Part shown: positions 37,401 through 45,742 of the stretch, piece by piece | Position numbering within the stretch: position 1 is the first letter of the stretch | How the letters are laid out: every line of letters starts with the position of its first letter | Assembly (NCBI GenBank): GCA_002162755.1 | Contig: MAAS01000020.1 | Span: forward strand, 1 to 64,000 | Length of the DNA stretch: 64,000 nt | Direction: 5' to 3' | Source: Gammaproteobacteria bacterium 50_400_T64 | Lineage (GTDB): Bacteria > Pseudomonadota > Gammaproteobacteria > Pseudomonadales > Porticoccaceae | The notes under the pieces: generated by a model | The model's input: the letters and a program-made list of their open reading frames with translations, nothing else | What the model was told of the DNA's origin: nothing | Databases searched by the model: none | Translations under genes and position numbers: made by a program

Positions 37401-37720
37401 TGGTCGACTACTACAATAAACTGCGCAAGAGTGGGCGAGATGATATTCCCGCAGCCCTGGTGGAAGCCGTCGCTCGACGCTTCCGTCCTATCTTGTTAAC
37501 CACCATGACCACTAGCTTCGGCCTGTTGCCGATGTTGATGGAGACCAGTCTGCAAGCGCGGTTTTTAATCCCTATGGCGGTGAGCATCGCCTTCGGTATT
37601 CTCTACGCTAGTATCGTGATTATATTTTTAGTGCCTGCGCTGATTGTGATTGCGGATGACTTTTCGCGGCTGGGGCGTGGGGTGAAAAATAAAATAAGGG
37701 AGCGGGCTGAGGTGCTTTGA
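34475..37720 (+). CDS. RND efflux pump, inner-membrane transporter
   Basis: A 1081-residue AcrB-type proton antiporter. TM1 lies at about residues 38-55; TM2-7 cluster at about 355-560 and TM8-12 at 900-1070. Proton-relay acidic residues occur in VVIGIVVDDAIVTGE. The second repeat carries SGVVINDSVVLVDYYNKLR. Two large periplasmic loops have the porter and docking subdomains (PGATPYDIEESITRRVEEGM). Sequence style is closer to metal/unknown-substrate RND pumps than to AcrB; substrate unknown. It completes a tripartite system with the two preceding genes. No terminator is obvious; 37721-37980 is AT-rich and shows nothing defensible. Confidence 0.94.
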   Translation: MTEPKTGKAPESTESQAPSSGHVDVPSDSTLVGWFASNPVAANIVMLFLIVAGFLAAQGMITETFPSIDPKTITIVTPYPGATPYDIEESITRRVEEGMIGIDGVKRVSSSATEGVGRVTVELEHFADPAQVLDDVETEVDSLSDFPPQEAEETSIVKTKLTSSMMSLAVYGAVDEKTLHYWAERIESEILQLPEISLVEVAGGRRYEIAIEVSEATLRDYGLTLDDVARRVAEFSIDIPGGNLRTDAGDILIRVKDKRYTGLEFENITIRSRSDGAQLRLGDIATIRDGFEDTRLINRYNGKAALFVRVSRSDSQDTLKMEEAIKAYLTTLSLPQGLSIEIWRNNTDILRDRISLMLRNAILGYLMVFMCLLLFLDLKLAFWTSLGIPISFLGGLLLVSFTGITMNMITLFALIVVIGIVVDDAIVTGESIFHEQQMHPGDPTAVLRGVHLVKAPVTIGVLTTIAAFAPLLMSTGTLAQVMRPVPLVVIGILSISLIEAFYILPAHLANTSTWSRGLLAKVRDHTQAGLSRFVDRRIVPTIKLGLQYRYATLALACASIIISVGIFQGGFVRFVFFPQIDSDHITVSLKMPTGTPFETTYNYAEQILKAGESVIAEVNAKYEQDGKSPPLMEAVSFTVGSLASDRSGPNSSSAAANAENLAQIRMELVPGDQRPVSSGELGRRWRERAPAIPGVESLVFRSNLVHMGDDIGLELIHRDEKTLATAAEQLKRGLTAIEGVSEVEDSFELGKREYVFELTRAGLAAGLTPADIGRQLRRAFYGAEIHRIQRARNELKVMVRYPHAERRTLSDLYNARLRLPNGEEMDLRTAVVIREERGYSRIERVDGRRIVTVTANVEENITTPDDVMAALQKDVLPQLLTVFPELNYDFSGASRDQRDDMASLKGNLFIALMVMFVMLASLLRSYIQPLIILSAIPFGFVGSLLGHLLLGFDISFISLFGMVALSGVVINDSVVLVDYYNKLRKSGRDDIPAALVEAVARRFRPILLTTMTTSFGLLPMLMETSLQARFLIPMAVSIAFGILYASIVIIFLVPALIVIADDFSRLGRGVKNKIRERAEVL

Positions 37721-37980
37721 TAGTGGCTGGCAAGATGGGAACCTTTGGCGTGCGGGGTCGTATAACTGCGTGGCTTCCATACTTGTGGTGTTAATAGCAC
37801 CTACTTTACACAGCATAAATTATTTTATATAAAATATTATTACGACGGAGCCCAGTAAACGAACAGGCTATATGTTGTGTTTTTTGATAGTAGATTTACT
37901 CAGGCTGAAGGTCTTCTACTTTGCTCTATTATTTTTGTTTTATGATTGGCGAAAAAACAAATTAAAACTGGAGTCACTAA

Positions 37981-38868
37981 ATGCAACATTCTTTCCTGTG
38001 TGTCGCACTTGCGCTCATTATTTCTTTTTCGACACTGGCAGATGAGCAAAAAAGCGCTGAGGTAAAAGCGGGTTGGGGCTCTGATTTTATGCTGGCTAAT
38101 CTTGAATTTACCTTGCTACATGAGTTTGGCCATTTGCTTATAGAGGAGTTCAAGCTTCCTGTGCTGGGCATGGAGGAGGACGCGGCAGATCGCATTGCTA
38201 TTATTATCATGATGAGAGCTCATCAACATGAGTCTGCAAAAAAAGCTATTCCCTGGTTGTTGTCAGTCGCAGGTGGCTGGTATACCGAGTGGGAGTTAAA
38301 GGGAGCAGCGCAAGAAAAAGTCGATTATTGGGATAATCACCATCTTGATATCCAACGCTTTCATAATATTGTATGCCTTGTTTTTGGCGGTAATGCTGAT
38401 TTTTTGGAAAGTTTAATGGATACTGAATTTCTGCCTTTTGAACGCGCCATGAGTTGCGAGTATGAGTATAAGCAAGCCTTATATGCAGTTAATTGGCTGC
38501 AGACTACTTATGGGAAAAAGTCTATTTCTGAGCTTAAAGTGGATGCTGTAAAAGTCGTTTATGAGAAACCCCGAAAGGAGCAGAATAAGAAAATATTTGA
38601 ATTATTACAGACATCATTGGTGGCCGAAAAGTGGGCTCAAAGGTTATCCAGTCATTTTAAATTTCCACGGCCGATTAGTATAGAGTTTGAAAGCTGTGTC
38701 TCCGGGCCTGATGCTTACTGGCATGCCCCTACTGCGTCAGTGACCATCTGCTATGAATTGCTTGAGCATTTTTTCACGATGGCAGAATATCGCCGACAGC
38801 ATTCAGTAAGGGCTTGTAGTGTTCCAATCCTGCGTAAATACATGGGAGACCGACTAGGCTGTTCTTAG
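37981..38868 (+). CDS. Exported DUF4344-like putative metallopeptidase
   Basis: A 295-residue protein with a signal peptide (residues 1-20, ending STLADE). The zinc signature FTLLHEFGHLLIEEFKLP lies at about residues 41-58 and is followed by GMEEDAADRIA, where a Glu or Asp could be the third ligand. This pattern matches DUF4344, described as putative metallopeptidases. Cysteines at about 131, 159, 240, 253 and near the end (RACSVP, RLGCS) suggest disulfides in the periplasm. The preceding base context (ACTGGAG) is similar to that of the next gene. Substrate unknown. Confidence 0.8.
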   Translation: MQHSFLCVALALIISFSTLADEQKSAEVKAGWGSDFMLANLEFTLLHEFGHLLIEEFKLPVLGMEEDAADRIAIIIMMRAHQHESAKKAIPWLLSVAGGWYTEWELKGAAQEKVDYWDNHHLDIQRFHNIVCLVFGGNADFLESLMDTEFLPFERAMSCEYEYKQALYAVNWLQTTYGKKSISELKVDAVKVVYEKPRKEQNKKIFELLQTSLVAEKWAQRLSSHFKFPRPISIEFESCVSGPDAYWHAPTASVTICYELLEHFFTMAEYRRQHSVRACSVPILRKYMGDRLGCS

Positions 38869-39062
38869 TGAGTAGACGTCACAGAGAAGATCAATAATGA
38901 AAGTTGCGTTCTTACCTCCGTATGCGGGTGTGCGATAGTCTTCCTCCCGACCAAAAATGGAGTGAGGTCTTGCGATAGCATATTTTATAGAGTGCTTTGT
39001 ACTTCTCGTATATCTCTGTAAATTTAATTTATAAATAATTCTAATAAGACTGGAGAAATTAA

Positions 39063-39806
39063 ATGCTAAGAATAATGACAATGGTCGGTCTAATGTTAGT
39101 TGCTTTTACGACAAATAATATTCTTTTTGCTGCGCCATTTGATGCGGTCAATAATCCCGCCCGTAGTTCCGCTGACCGTGAGCGAGATAAAGCGAGCAAG
39201 CCTAATGCGGTGTTAAACCTTGCTGGGATTCAACCCGGTATGACGGTGCTTGATTTGTTTGCGGGGGGTGGTTATTACTCGGAGTTACTTTCCTATGCCG
39301 TTGGCCCTGAGGGGCGCGTTATATCGCAAACCAATGCGGTTTATGAAAGTTCTACGGGCGAGGAGGCTGCTCGTCGTTTTAAAGACAATCGCCTGTCGAA
39401 TGTCAGTCGTGTCGTTAGCGAGATCAATAACCTGGGGCTTGAAGATTCTTCATTGGATATGGTTTTGCTGGTGTTGGTCTATCACGATATATATTTCACG
39501 GCTGATTATTGGCCGCAGGTTGATAGAGATAATTTCTTCCGCCAAATTCGTAAAAGTTTAAAGCCTGGCGGTGTGCTGGTTGTTATTGATCACTCGGCGC
39601 TCGAAAATACAGGGTCGAGTGCGGCTCAGGATTTACATCGTATTGATGAGGCTTTTGCAAAACAGGATATTGAAAGTGCGGGTTTTGCCTTTGACGCTGC
39701 GTCTGACGTGCTACGCAATTCTAATGATGCCCGAACACTGAGTGTTTTTGATGAGGCGATCCGCCGAAAAACCGACCGCTTTGTTTATCGTTTTATTAAG
39801 AAGTAA
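39063..39806 (+). CDS. Exported class I SAM-dependent methyltransferase-like protein
   Basis: A 247-residue protein with a clear signal sequence (about residues 5-23, ending LFAAP) followed by a Rossmann methyltransferase fold. Motif I is TVLDLFAGGGYYSELLSYAVG, and GGVLVVIDHSAL is a late-strand motif. SAM is cytoplasmic, so a periplasmic methyltransferase is odd; the protein may bind another ligand, or the signal may be a membrane anchor. GGAG precedes ATG 39063. Similar predicted exported methyltransferases occur in marine proteobacteria, to my knowledge without known function. Confidence 0.8.
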   Translation: MLRIMTMVGLMLVAFTTNNILFAAPFDAVNNPARSSADRERDKASKPNAVLNLAGIQPGMTVLDLFAGGGYYSELLSYAVGPEGRVISQTNAVYESSTGEEAARRFKDNRLSNVSRVVSEINNLGLEDSSLDMVLLVLVYHDIYFTADYWPQVDRDNFFRQIRKSLKPGGVLVVIDHSALENTGSSAAQDLHRIDEAFAKQDIESAGFAFDAASDVLRNSNDARTLSVFDEAIRRKTDRFVYRFIKK

Positions 39807-39836
39807 GGGCGAAAAATCAACAAAAATGACACCCAG

Positions 39837-40325
39837 CTATTTTTGTATGGCTGAGTGTTCAATCTCTGTCCATTCAATACCGGCGGCCTGACAAAGCGTT
39901 AATGTTTCGTACAGGGCTTGACGGACTTCAATATTACCCGGTTCTTTGCAGTGGGCCATGCCACGGTAATCGATGGTTTTATTGCAGGCGTGGGTTTTAT
40001 CATCCGCATCGGAAAGTATTTTTTCCTGAAAGTGATTAGACCAGCTCATCAGGCTCGCGGTGGTATTAACGGTTGGGAATAGCTGACAGTCGATTAAGGA
40101 TTTTAAGCTTGTCTGTGTTGGTTTCTGGTCTTCATCTTGACCAGGCTTAGGTAAGGGATCTTTGGGCTTTGGTATAAGGGGTGGTGTCGGTGGTGTAAGA
40201 ATACCTTCCCCTGCGTCATTGCTATTTATGGCCATGTAAAGCCCGGTCGTGGCTGTAATAACGGCGGCAATTCCCGTCAATATCTTGGGTATTGACGACC
40301 AGAACCCCTTAGCTTCATCGGCCAT
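39837..40325 (-). CDS. Hypothetical single-pass membrane protein, Cys-rich periplasmic domain
   Basis: A 162-residue protein with one hydrophobic segment (about 14-33), then a proline-rich linker (PPTPPLIPKPKDPLPKPG) and a C-terminal domain with four cysteines (about 80, 113, 125, 143). Orientation is probably C-terminal out, which would allow disulfides. I recognise no family. It begins the base after the pentapeptide gene ends, so the two are surely one operon and may act together. Confidence 0.55.
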   Translation of the reverse strand: MADEAKGFWSSIPKILTGIAAVITATTGLYMAINSNDAGEGILTPPTPPLIPKPKDPLPKPGQDEDQKPTQTSLKSLIDCQLFPTVNTTASLMSWSNHFQEKILSDADDKTHACNKTIDYRGMAHCKEPGNIEVRQALYETLTLCQAAGIEWTEIEHSAIQK

Positions 40326-40706
40326 TTAGGCATCTTTTTTCGGTAAATTAGCGGCTGCTTTTCTTGTCGCTGCGCAGCGAACCCTTGTGCCTTTGTCGAC
40401 GCTCATTGTAATTTCAATTGCTGAGAGGTTTTTCGGGAAGTAACAGCCAGAAATTTTTGCGCTCGCAAAACTACAGCCTTCGAGATTGGTTTGTCTAAAG
40501 TCGATACCGCGCAAGTCTGCGTTACGGAAGCGACTGTCGCTAAAATCAAGGCCTTCAGCGTTGAGGTTCCTCAGGTCGAGGCCCTGGTAGCGTTGGCCTG
40601 TTAGCTTTGATAAATCGAGATCTTTCTTTTTGAGGTTGAAACCGTCTATGCGCTCACTGAGAAGGAGTTGATAGGCGGGGTCACTGCTAACGCTTGGCTG
40701 GGCCAT
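40326..40706 (-). CDS. Pentapeptide-repeat protein
   Basis: A 126-residue protein with a short run of A(D/N)LxX pentapeptides at about residues 40-90 (LDLRNLNAEGLDFSDSRFRN, then ADLRGIDFRQTNLEGCSFAS). This fold is a right-handed quadrilateral helix; the number of repeats here, about eight, is small. Some pentapeptide proteins mimic DNA against gyrase, others scaffold. There is no signal peptide. It directly abuts the Cys-rich membrane protein. Function unknown. Confidence 0.75.
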   Translation of the reverse strand: MAQPSVSSDPAYQLLLSERIDGFNLKKKDLDLSKLTGQRYQGLDLRNLNAEGLDFSDSRFRNADLRGIDFRQTNLEGCSFASAKISGCYFPKNLSAIEITMSVDKGTRVRCAATRKAAANLPKKDA

Positions 40707-40940
40707 GGGGTTATCTCCGTTTGAATTATTTCCGATTCACTGTACTGACTATGGCATGGTGTTTCAAATCTAAAAATTAAGTTTTTATAAAAATAAGTAG
40801 CGAGGATGTTATGCCTTTCTTTGTAGCCCTCGTGCTTTATAACGGGGGCAGCCTGTGTGCAGCCCTCGCGGCGTGCGTTTGATTAATGCGGTGTATGAAG
40901 GCATGCCATGAATTTACCGGTGACTTTCAGGGCGGGGGGT

Positions 40941-41795
40941 TCAAACACCGCCCTGGTTTAATAGTTGGGCAACGAGTTTTTCCAGCGCGCGGTCTGGCAG
41001 TGCATCACTGTTTGATAATGAACTACACAAATTTGCGCCAGCCAGTGGTTGGGGTGATTTGTCGCGGAACAGCGTTAATGCTGGCCCATTACCGGCGAGG
41101 ATATCGTTAATTACCCAGGGGCTGAGCATGCCGGCATTTTCTTGCACCGGACATTGCACCACATTGTGCAGGGCGGTGAGCAGTTTGGGGCCGATAAACT
41201 GGGGTGGCATAGAGATTTGCCCATCGTTTAGAGGCCCGCCGTTTAGAGTCCCGCTGATTTGTTTCAGTAAGCGTTCGGCATGGGCGCTATAGAAATCGAG
41301 AAAGCTATTGCGCTGGCCAAACTGGGCGTCAAATAATAAAAAGGCGTTGTGGACTTTTTTGTAAGCTTTAAGTTTTGTGGCTTTATTTTTGGCCGGTTCT
41401 TGTTCGGTGGTTTTGGGCTGTACCCATACTTCTCTGCCCAGAGCGTAGCCCTCGGGCAGTGCGTCGCGCTCGGGTAACTGAAAGTCATCGGGCGCAAAAA
41501 TAAGAAAGTCGGCATCGAGCCAGATCACGCGTTGATAACCCGCTGTTAAAAAATGTTGCAGACATTTTAAACGTGCTAAATCAGTGGCGATGACTTTTTG
41601 TGATTGGGTTTTTTCCAGTACCCAGGCGGGCAGGGTGTCGAAAATTTCATCGCCGATAAAGTGGTAATCGTAACGTTGTTGTTTCGCCCATTTTTTTACC
41701 GAGTCAATACAGGGCCTTAACCAGGCGTGGGGCAGTGGTTGGCGGTGGGATTGAATAACAAGCGTAGGGGCGTTGCCCTGAAGAGCGTTTAACAT
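40941..41795 (-). CDS. Glycosyltransferase-like protein (GT-A, DxD motif)
   Basis: A 284-residue protein starting MLNALQGNAPTLVIQSH. The segment YQRVIWLDADFLIFAPDDF carries a DxD-type metal motif, and KVIATDLARLKCLQHFLTAGY precedes it, as in nucleotide-diphospho-sugar transferases of the GT-A fold. A later NAFLLFDAQFG and HNVVQCP strand fit the same fold. ATG 41795 is preferred because GGAAAA lies eight bases upstream; a TTG 17 codons earlier has no ribosome site. Sugar and acceptor unknown. It is alone, without LPS or capsule genes around. Confidence 0.7.
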   Translation of the reverse strand: MLNALQGNAPTLVIQSHRQPLPHAWLRPCIDSVKKWAKQQRYDYHFIGDEIFDTLPAWVLEKTQSQKVIATDLARLKCLQHFLTAGYQRVIWLDADFLIFAPDDFQLPERDALPEGYALGREVWVQPKTTEQEPAKNKATKLKAYKKVHNAFLLFDAQFGQRNSFLDFYSAHAERLLKQISGTLNGGPLNDGQISMPPQFIGPKLLTALHNVVQCPVQENAGMLSPWVINDILAGNGPALTLFRDKSPQPLAGANLCSSLSNSDALPDRALEKLVAQLLNQGGV

Positions 41796-42025
41796 GATTT
41801 TTTCCAAGAAACCCTGGACTCTATCGGGTTCAGAACCTGTCTTCAAAGGAGCTGTTTTCTTCCATGGTTTGCGGAAATATTATTGATGGAGAAGTGTTAT
41901 GTAGATGTTTAGCAACTGGTGGGGGTGTTGTCCCCACCATTGTTGTGTATCCATTGAACTTGAGTGAGATCTCTACACGAAAGAACTTTTGTTTTCGTAC
42001 GGCGCCGTGTAAAGATCTCTGCGAG

Positions 42026-42661
42026 TTATTTTTTTACAGGACGAATGCGTATATCGATACGGCGGTTTTTAGAGCGCCCTTCATCTGTATCGTTCGAGGC
42101 AACAGGGTTCATTTCGCCTCTCGATGCAGCAATCAGTTGATCCGCAGGCAAACCTTCTTCGACCATGACGCGTACAACGCTTGCGGCTCGGGCACCGGCA
42201 AGCTCCCAGTTGGATGGGTATTGCTGAAGCAAGTTGGGCCCAATAGGTGTGTTGTCAGTAAAACCAATAACAAAGATTTGGTAAGGGTGTGATTTCAACT
42301 CATGTGAAAATTCAGCAATGAGTTGACGGCCTTCGGTGCTGAGTGTCGATGTGCCACTCGAGAATAATACGTCATGGGGCAATATGACATGAAGGCCATC
42401 CGCCATTAATTCCATTTCGATGGCGCCCAGTACGGCCCACTTTTTGACGTCATCAATTAATTCCGCTTGCTCGAGCTCAAGTTGAGCAACATCTAAACTG
42501 ACAAGGGCTAGCTCATCGTTAAGCTCTAGATTACTGGACTTGAGCGCGGTGTTTTCTTGAACGACATCTTTGTAGCTGCCGCGACTTACACAACCCGTGA
42601 TAGAAACAAGTGTCGCCAGTATTAATAGAAAGAAAGAATGTGAAAATATAGACATGCGCAT
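42026..42661 (-). CDS. OmpA/MotB-type lipoprotein with coiled coil
   Basis: A 211-residue predicted lipoprotein with lipobox SITGC (Cys at about 24). A coiled coil spans about 33-75 (NTALKSSNLELNDELALV then LELEQAELIDDVKK). The OmpA-like peptidoglycan-binding domain covers about 90-211 (LFSSGTSTLSTEG, FVIGFTDNTPIG, RAASVVRVMVEEGL, SKNRRIDIRI). It probably links the outer membrane to peptidoglycan. GGAG precedes ATG 42661; a second Met follows two codons later. The 230 bp between this gene and the glycosyltransferase-like gene show no clear structure. Confidence 0.85.
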   Translation of the reverse strand: MRMSIFSHSFFLLILATLVSITGCVSRGSYKDVVQENTALKSSNLELNDELALVSLDVAQLELEQAELIDDVKKWAVLGAIEMELMADGLHVILPHDVLFSSGTSTLSTEGRQLIAEFSHELKSHPYQIFVIGFTDNTPIGPNLLQQYPSNWELAGARAASVVRVMVEEGLPADQLIAASRGEMNPVASNDTDEGRSKNRRIDIRIRPVKK

Positions 42662-42832
42662 AATTAAAACTCCATGTTGGTAATTACAGTGCGAAATGCC
42701 TCTTCATTTTATAATCGGGTTAATTATGCTGTCAACGCTCGTTCCATCCGGCTTGTCCTGCCGCATATGAAGGCGCTAGATAGGTAATGTGTTAGCTGGC
42801 AGATACGAGTTTATGGATTGTCCAGAGGCCCC

Positions 42833-44209
42833 TTAGATGCTAATAATTTTGCCCGGATTAAGAATGTTATTGGGGTCAAAGGTTCTTTTTAATAGCTGCA
42901 TAGTGGTGATTTCTTCGGCGCTGCGGCTGTAGTGTAAATAGCGTTTTTTCTCCAGACCGATGCCGTGCTCGGCTGAAATGCTGCCGCCTAGTGTTTGCAG
43001 CGGTGCGTAGAGGATTTCTTCAACCTGGTGATAAACGTCGATGTCTTCGGTTTCAGTGCCGACCACAATGTGTAAATTGCTGTCGCCGAGGTGGCCGAAT
43101 ACGGCCATCTTGCTCAGTCCGAGCTGGCTCTTTAATGCCGCTTCAATGTGTTTGAGGTAATCTTCCATTGCCCCGATGGGCAGGCCGACGTCAAAAATAA
43201 TCACCGGGGCAATAGCGGCGAGGGAGTCAATATTGTCACGTATTGCCCACAGGGCATTCTGTTCCTTCTCTGACTTGGCGAGTACTGCGTCCTGAATTAA
43301 GCCGGTATTAAGGGCACTTTCCAGGGCGGCGAGAAAGACTTCAGCTTCGCCCTCGGCATCGCTGCCACTGGATTCAATCAGTGCGTAGTAAGGGTGGCGT
43401 TGTTCAAGGGGCGGCGCGCCGAGGTGGGGGCCTTTGGTGGCGAGTTGATAGTAGCTGTCCCAAATGGCTTCAAAGGCGCTGAGTTTGCCGCCGAGGGCAC
43501 TTTCGATATGACTCAGCAGACGCGGCAGTTTGTCGAACTGGTCGGTGGCGACCAATGCGGTGTTGCGTGCGGGCATAGCCGGGCGCAGGCGCAGCACGGC
43601 TTTGGTGACGATACCAAGAGTGCCTTCGGAGCCGATAAATAATTGCTTGAGATCGTAGCCCGCATTGTTTTTTAGCAGGTGATTCATCGACGACACAATT
43701 GTGCCGTCGGCCAGTACCACCTCTAATCCCAGCACCTGCTCGCGCGCCATGCCGTAGCGAATTACCTGATTGCCCCCGGCGTTGGTGGCGATATTGCCGC
43801 CGATGGTGGCAGAACCTCGGGCACCGAGATCGAGGGCGAAAAACAGATCTTCGGCAGCTGCGGCCTCCTGCACTGCCTGCAGGCGCACACCGCTTTCCAC
43901 GGTCATTGTGCGGCCTAGTGTGTCGATGGCTTCAATTTGTTGCATGCGCTCAAGGCTAATGCATATTTCATTGCCAGCACTGCTGGTACCACCGACCATG
44001 CCGCTGAGACCGCCGTGTACCACTACGGCCTGCTGGTTCTGATTACAGAGGCGGAGAATGGCAGCGACTTGTTCCGTTGTTTGCGGGCGCAGTAATAGCG
44101 GACTGTTATAAGGGTGGCCGCGCCAGTTGCCGACGGCGGCAATACTCGGTGACTCGACCACGCCACTGGGGCCAAGGAGGGCTTTTAATTGTTCGCGTAT
44201 TTCTTTCAT
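42833..44209 (-). CDS. FAD-binding D-2-hydroxyacid dehydrogenase (GlcD/D2HGDH-like)
   Basis: A 458-residue flavoprotein of the VAO/PCMH family. The FAD-binding half has VVVHGGLSGMVGGTSSAG and LGARGSATIGGNIATNAGGN, then GYDLKQLFIGSEGTLGIVT. The C-terminal half has the metal-binding VFGHLGDSNLHI and AEHGIGLEKKRYL. These are hallmarks of D-2-hydroxyglutarate or D-lactate/glycolate dehydrogenases. Substrate cannot be told. ATG 44209 is preferred; a TTG at 44269 would overlap the preceding gene and add 20 residues of non-family sequence. It follows an enoyl-CoA hydratase gene. Confidence 0.88.
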   Translation of the reverse strand: MKEIREQLKALLGPSGVVESPSIAAVGNWRGHPYNSPLLLRPQTTEQVAAILRLCNQNQQAVVVHGGLSGMVGGTSSAGNEICISLERMQQIEAIDTLGRTMTVESGVRLQAVQEAAAAEDLFFALDLGARGSATIGGNIATNAGGNQVIRYGMAREQVLGLEVVLADGTIVSSMNHLLKNNAGYDLKQLFIGSEGTLGIVTKAVLRLRPAMPARNTALVATDQFDKLPRLLSHIESALGGKLSAFEAIWDSYYQLATKGPHLGAPPLEQRHPYYALIESSGSDAEGEAEVFLAALESALNTGLIQDAVLAKSEKEQNALWAIRDNIDSLAAIAPVIIFDVGLPIGAMEDYLKHIEAALKSQLGLSKMAVFGHLGDSNLHIVVGTETEDIDVYHQVEEILYAPLQTLGGSISAEHGIGLEKKRYLHYSRSAEEITTMQLLKRTFDPNNILNPGKIISI

Positions 44210-44261
44210 GTTCTGCAGGGAGGGCTGCTTTTTAGTCGATTTCAATTTAGTCAATATTATT

Positions 44262-45035
44262 TTAGTCAATCTTGTCGGGGTCGATATCGCGTTTTTCGAT
44301 AAAGGCCCCCATAATTTCCCGTGGCGCTTCGGTCTTTAGCAGGCGGGAGAAAATATTCAGCTCGGCGTAAATGCGTTCACCAATGGGCTCGCCGGGGCGT
44401 TTCATTAAGGCTTTTGTGTGGCGCAGGGCGGTGCGCGATTTGGCGGCCAGTCGTTCAGCAGTGGCCATTGCCTGATTCAGGGCTTCACCGGGCGCGCACA
44501 CTTTATTAACCAGGCCCATGGCCTCGGCGCTGGTGGCATCGAAAGCTTCGCCCAGCATGAGCAGTTCAGCGGCTTTGTGATAACCCGCCATTTGTACCAG
44601 GGTTTGCGATGAGCCCGCTTCGGGCACTAATGCCAGGTTGATAAAGGGCAGGCTGAATTTTGCCGCAGCATCGGCGTAGACAAAATCACAATGGGCGAGC
44701 AATGTGGTGCCGACACCGATGGCTAGCCCTTCGACGGCGGCGACAATGGGTACGGTGGTTTCGGCCAGTGTTAAGAGAAAATCGGCGGTGGCAGAATCAC
44801 TGCCGGTATCGGGGTTGTCGAGAAAGTCATTGAGGTCGTTGCCCGCCGTAAAGTCGCCACCCGCGCCGGTGATAACAATCACCCGCAGTTCGGGGTCGGT
44901 ATCGGCCTGGCGGATGAGGTCGCTAATGGCGGCGTACATATCCCGTGTCAGGGCATTTTTCTTCTCGGGTCGATTCAGGGTAATGGTGCCAATGCCGCGC
45001 TTGCGGCTGATCAGTGTCTCGTTGTTCTTATTCAT
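44262..45035 (-). CDS. Enoyl-CoA hydratase/isomerase family protein
   Basis: A 257-residue crotonase-fold protein. The oxyanion-hole segments are AGNDLNDF and EGLAIGVGTTLLAHCDF. The first catalytic Glu of hydratases is missing (the GG-ELA motif reads VGTTLLAH); the second is present in LVPEAGSS. This pattern fits enoyl-CoA isomerase rather than hydratase, so function is open. The ATG at 45035 begins MNKNNETLISRKRGIG. It lies directly upstream of the FAD dehydrogenase and may be in the same operon. Confidence 0.87.
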   Translation of the reverse strand: MNKNNETLISRKRGIGTITLNRPEKKNALTRDMYAAISDLIRQADTDPELRVIVITGAGGDFTAGNDLNDFLDNPDTGSDSATADFLLTLAETTVPIVAAVEGLAIGVGTTLLAHCDFVYADAAAKFSLPFINLALVPEAGSSQTLVQMAGYHKAAELLMLGEAFDATSAEAMGLVNKVCAPGEALNQAMATAERLAAKSRTALRHTKALMKRPGEPIGERIYAELNIFSRLLKTEAPREIMGAFIEKRDIDPDKID

Positions 45036-45102
45036 TTTGGCTGTCTGCTGACGTTGTTATTGTTAGAGGACTAGTGTTGGGCCTGTTTACGAGGAGGTAA
45101 GG

Positions 45103-45666
45103 CTATTGGTCGAGAATGGCCAGGCGCAAATATTTGAACAATTTACGGCTTGCCGCCGGGCCTTTGTTTTGCTCTCGCTCTTTACTTGCCTGGCGAATCA
45201 GTTGGCGCAAGTGCTGGCGTTCGAGTGCGGGGTGCAGTTCGAGAATATTGGTTAAAGCATCGTTGTTGCCGTCGATGAGGTCGTCGCGGAGTTTTTCAAG
45301 GCGTTGAAACTGCAGGCGAAAAGTGCGGCTATTTTCATCGAAAGAGGCTAGCACTTCGGCAATTTTTTCGTGATCTTCGCTGCGCATCAGTTTGCCGACG
45401 TACTGCATTTGCCGTCGCTTGCCTTCGCGGTTTTTCAGGGTGGCCGCCAGCTCAAGGGCTTCGCGCAAGATGGGGCTGATGGGTACTTTGGCAAACTGTT
45501 TGGCGGGCAGGACAAGCATGGCCTCGCCGGTTTTTTGCAGGGCGGTCATCTCCCGTTTTCGGGAAGACTTGCTGATGAATTCTGGTTCATTACCTTCACT
45601 ATCAGTGTCGGTACTGGTGGTTTCAGCGTCGCTTGGGCGAGGGTCTTTGTTTGATTTTTTCGACAT
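45103..45666 (-). CDS. darP: Dual-action ribosomal maturation protein DarP (YjgA/DUF615)
   Basis: A 187-residue protein of the DUF615 family. E. coli YjgA (DarP) binds the 50S subunit and promotes 23S peptidyl-transferase-centre maturation. Family segments are SKSSRKREMTALQKTGEAML, IREALELAATLKNREGKRRQ-type (here ILREALELAATLKNREGK), QMQYVGKLMR and HPALERQHLRQLIRQASKE. An acidic, Ser/Thr-rich N-terminus (1-35) is typical. It is usually beside pmbA; here it stands between mgtE and the enoyl-CoA hydratase gene, without pmbA. Confidence 0.93.
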   Translation of the reverse strand: MSKKSNKDPRPSDAETTSTDTDSEGNEPEFISKSSRKREMTALQKTGEAMLVLPAKQFAKVPISPILREALELAATLKNREGKRRQMQYVGKLMRSEDHEKIAEVLASFDENSRTFRLQFQRLEKLRDDLIDGNNDALTNILELHPALERQHLRQLIRQASKEREQNKGPAASRKLFKYLRLAILDQ

Positions 45667-45742
45667 AGTAGGGCTGCTTAAGGGGGAAGCGTTTAAAGGT
45701 AAAGCTCGCTATGGGTAAAAGCCTTTAGTCATAAAAAGCTCT

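Noticed and set aside
41864-42292. A 142-codon plus-strand frame
   Set aside because: Most of it is antisense to the OmpA-type lipoprotein gene. The non-overlapping part has no ribosome site and no recognisable signal or domain.
44262-45035. A standard enoyl-CoA hydratase
   Set aside because: The first catalytic Glu is replaced in VGTTLLAH; only the second remains, so I did not assign hydratase activity.
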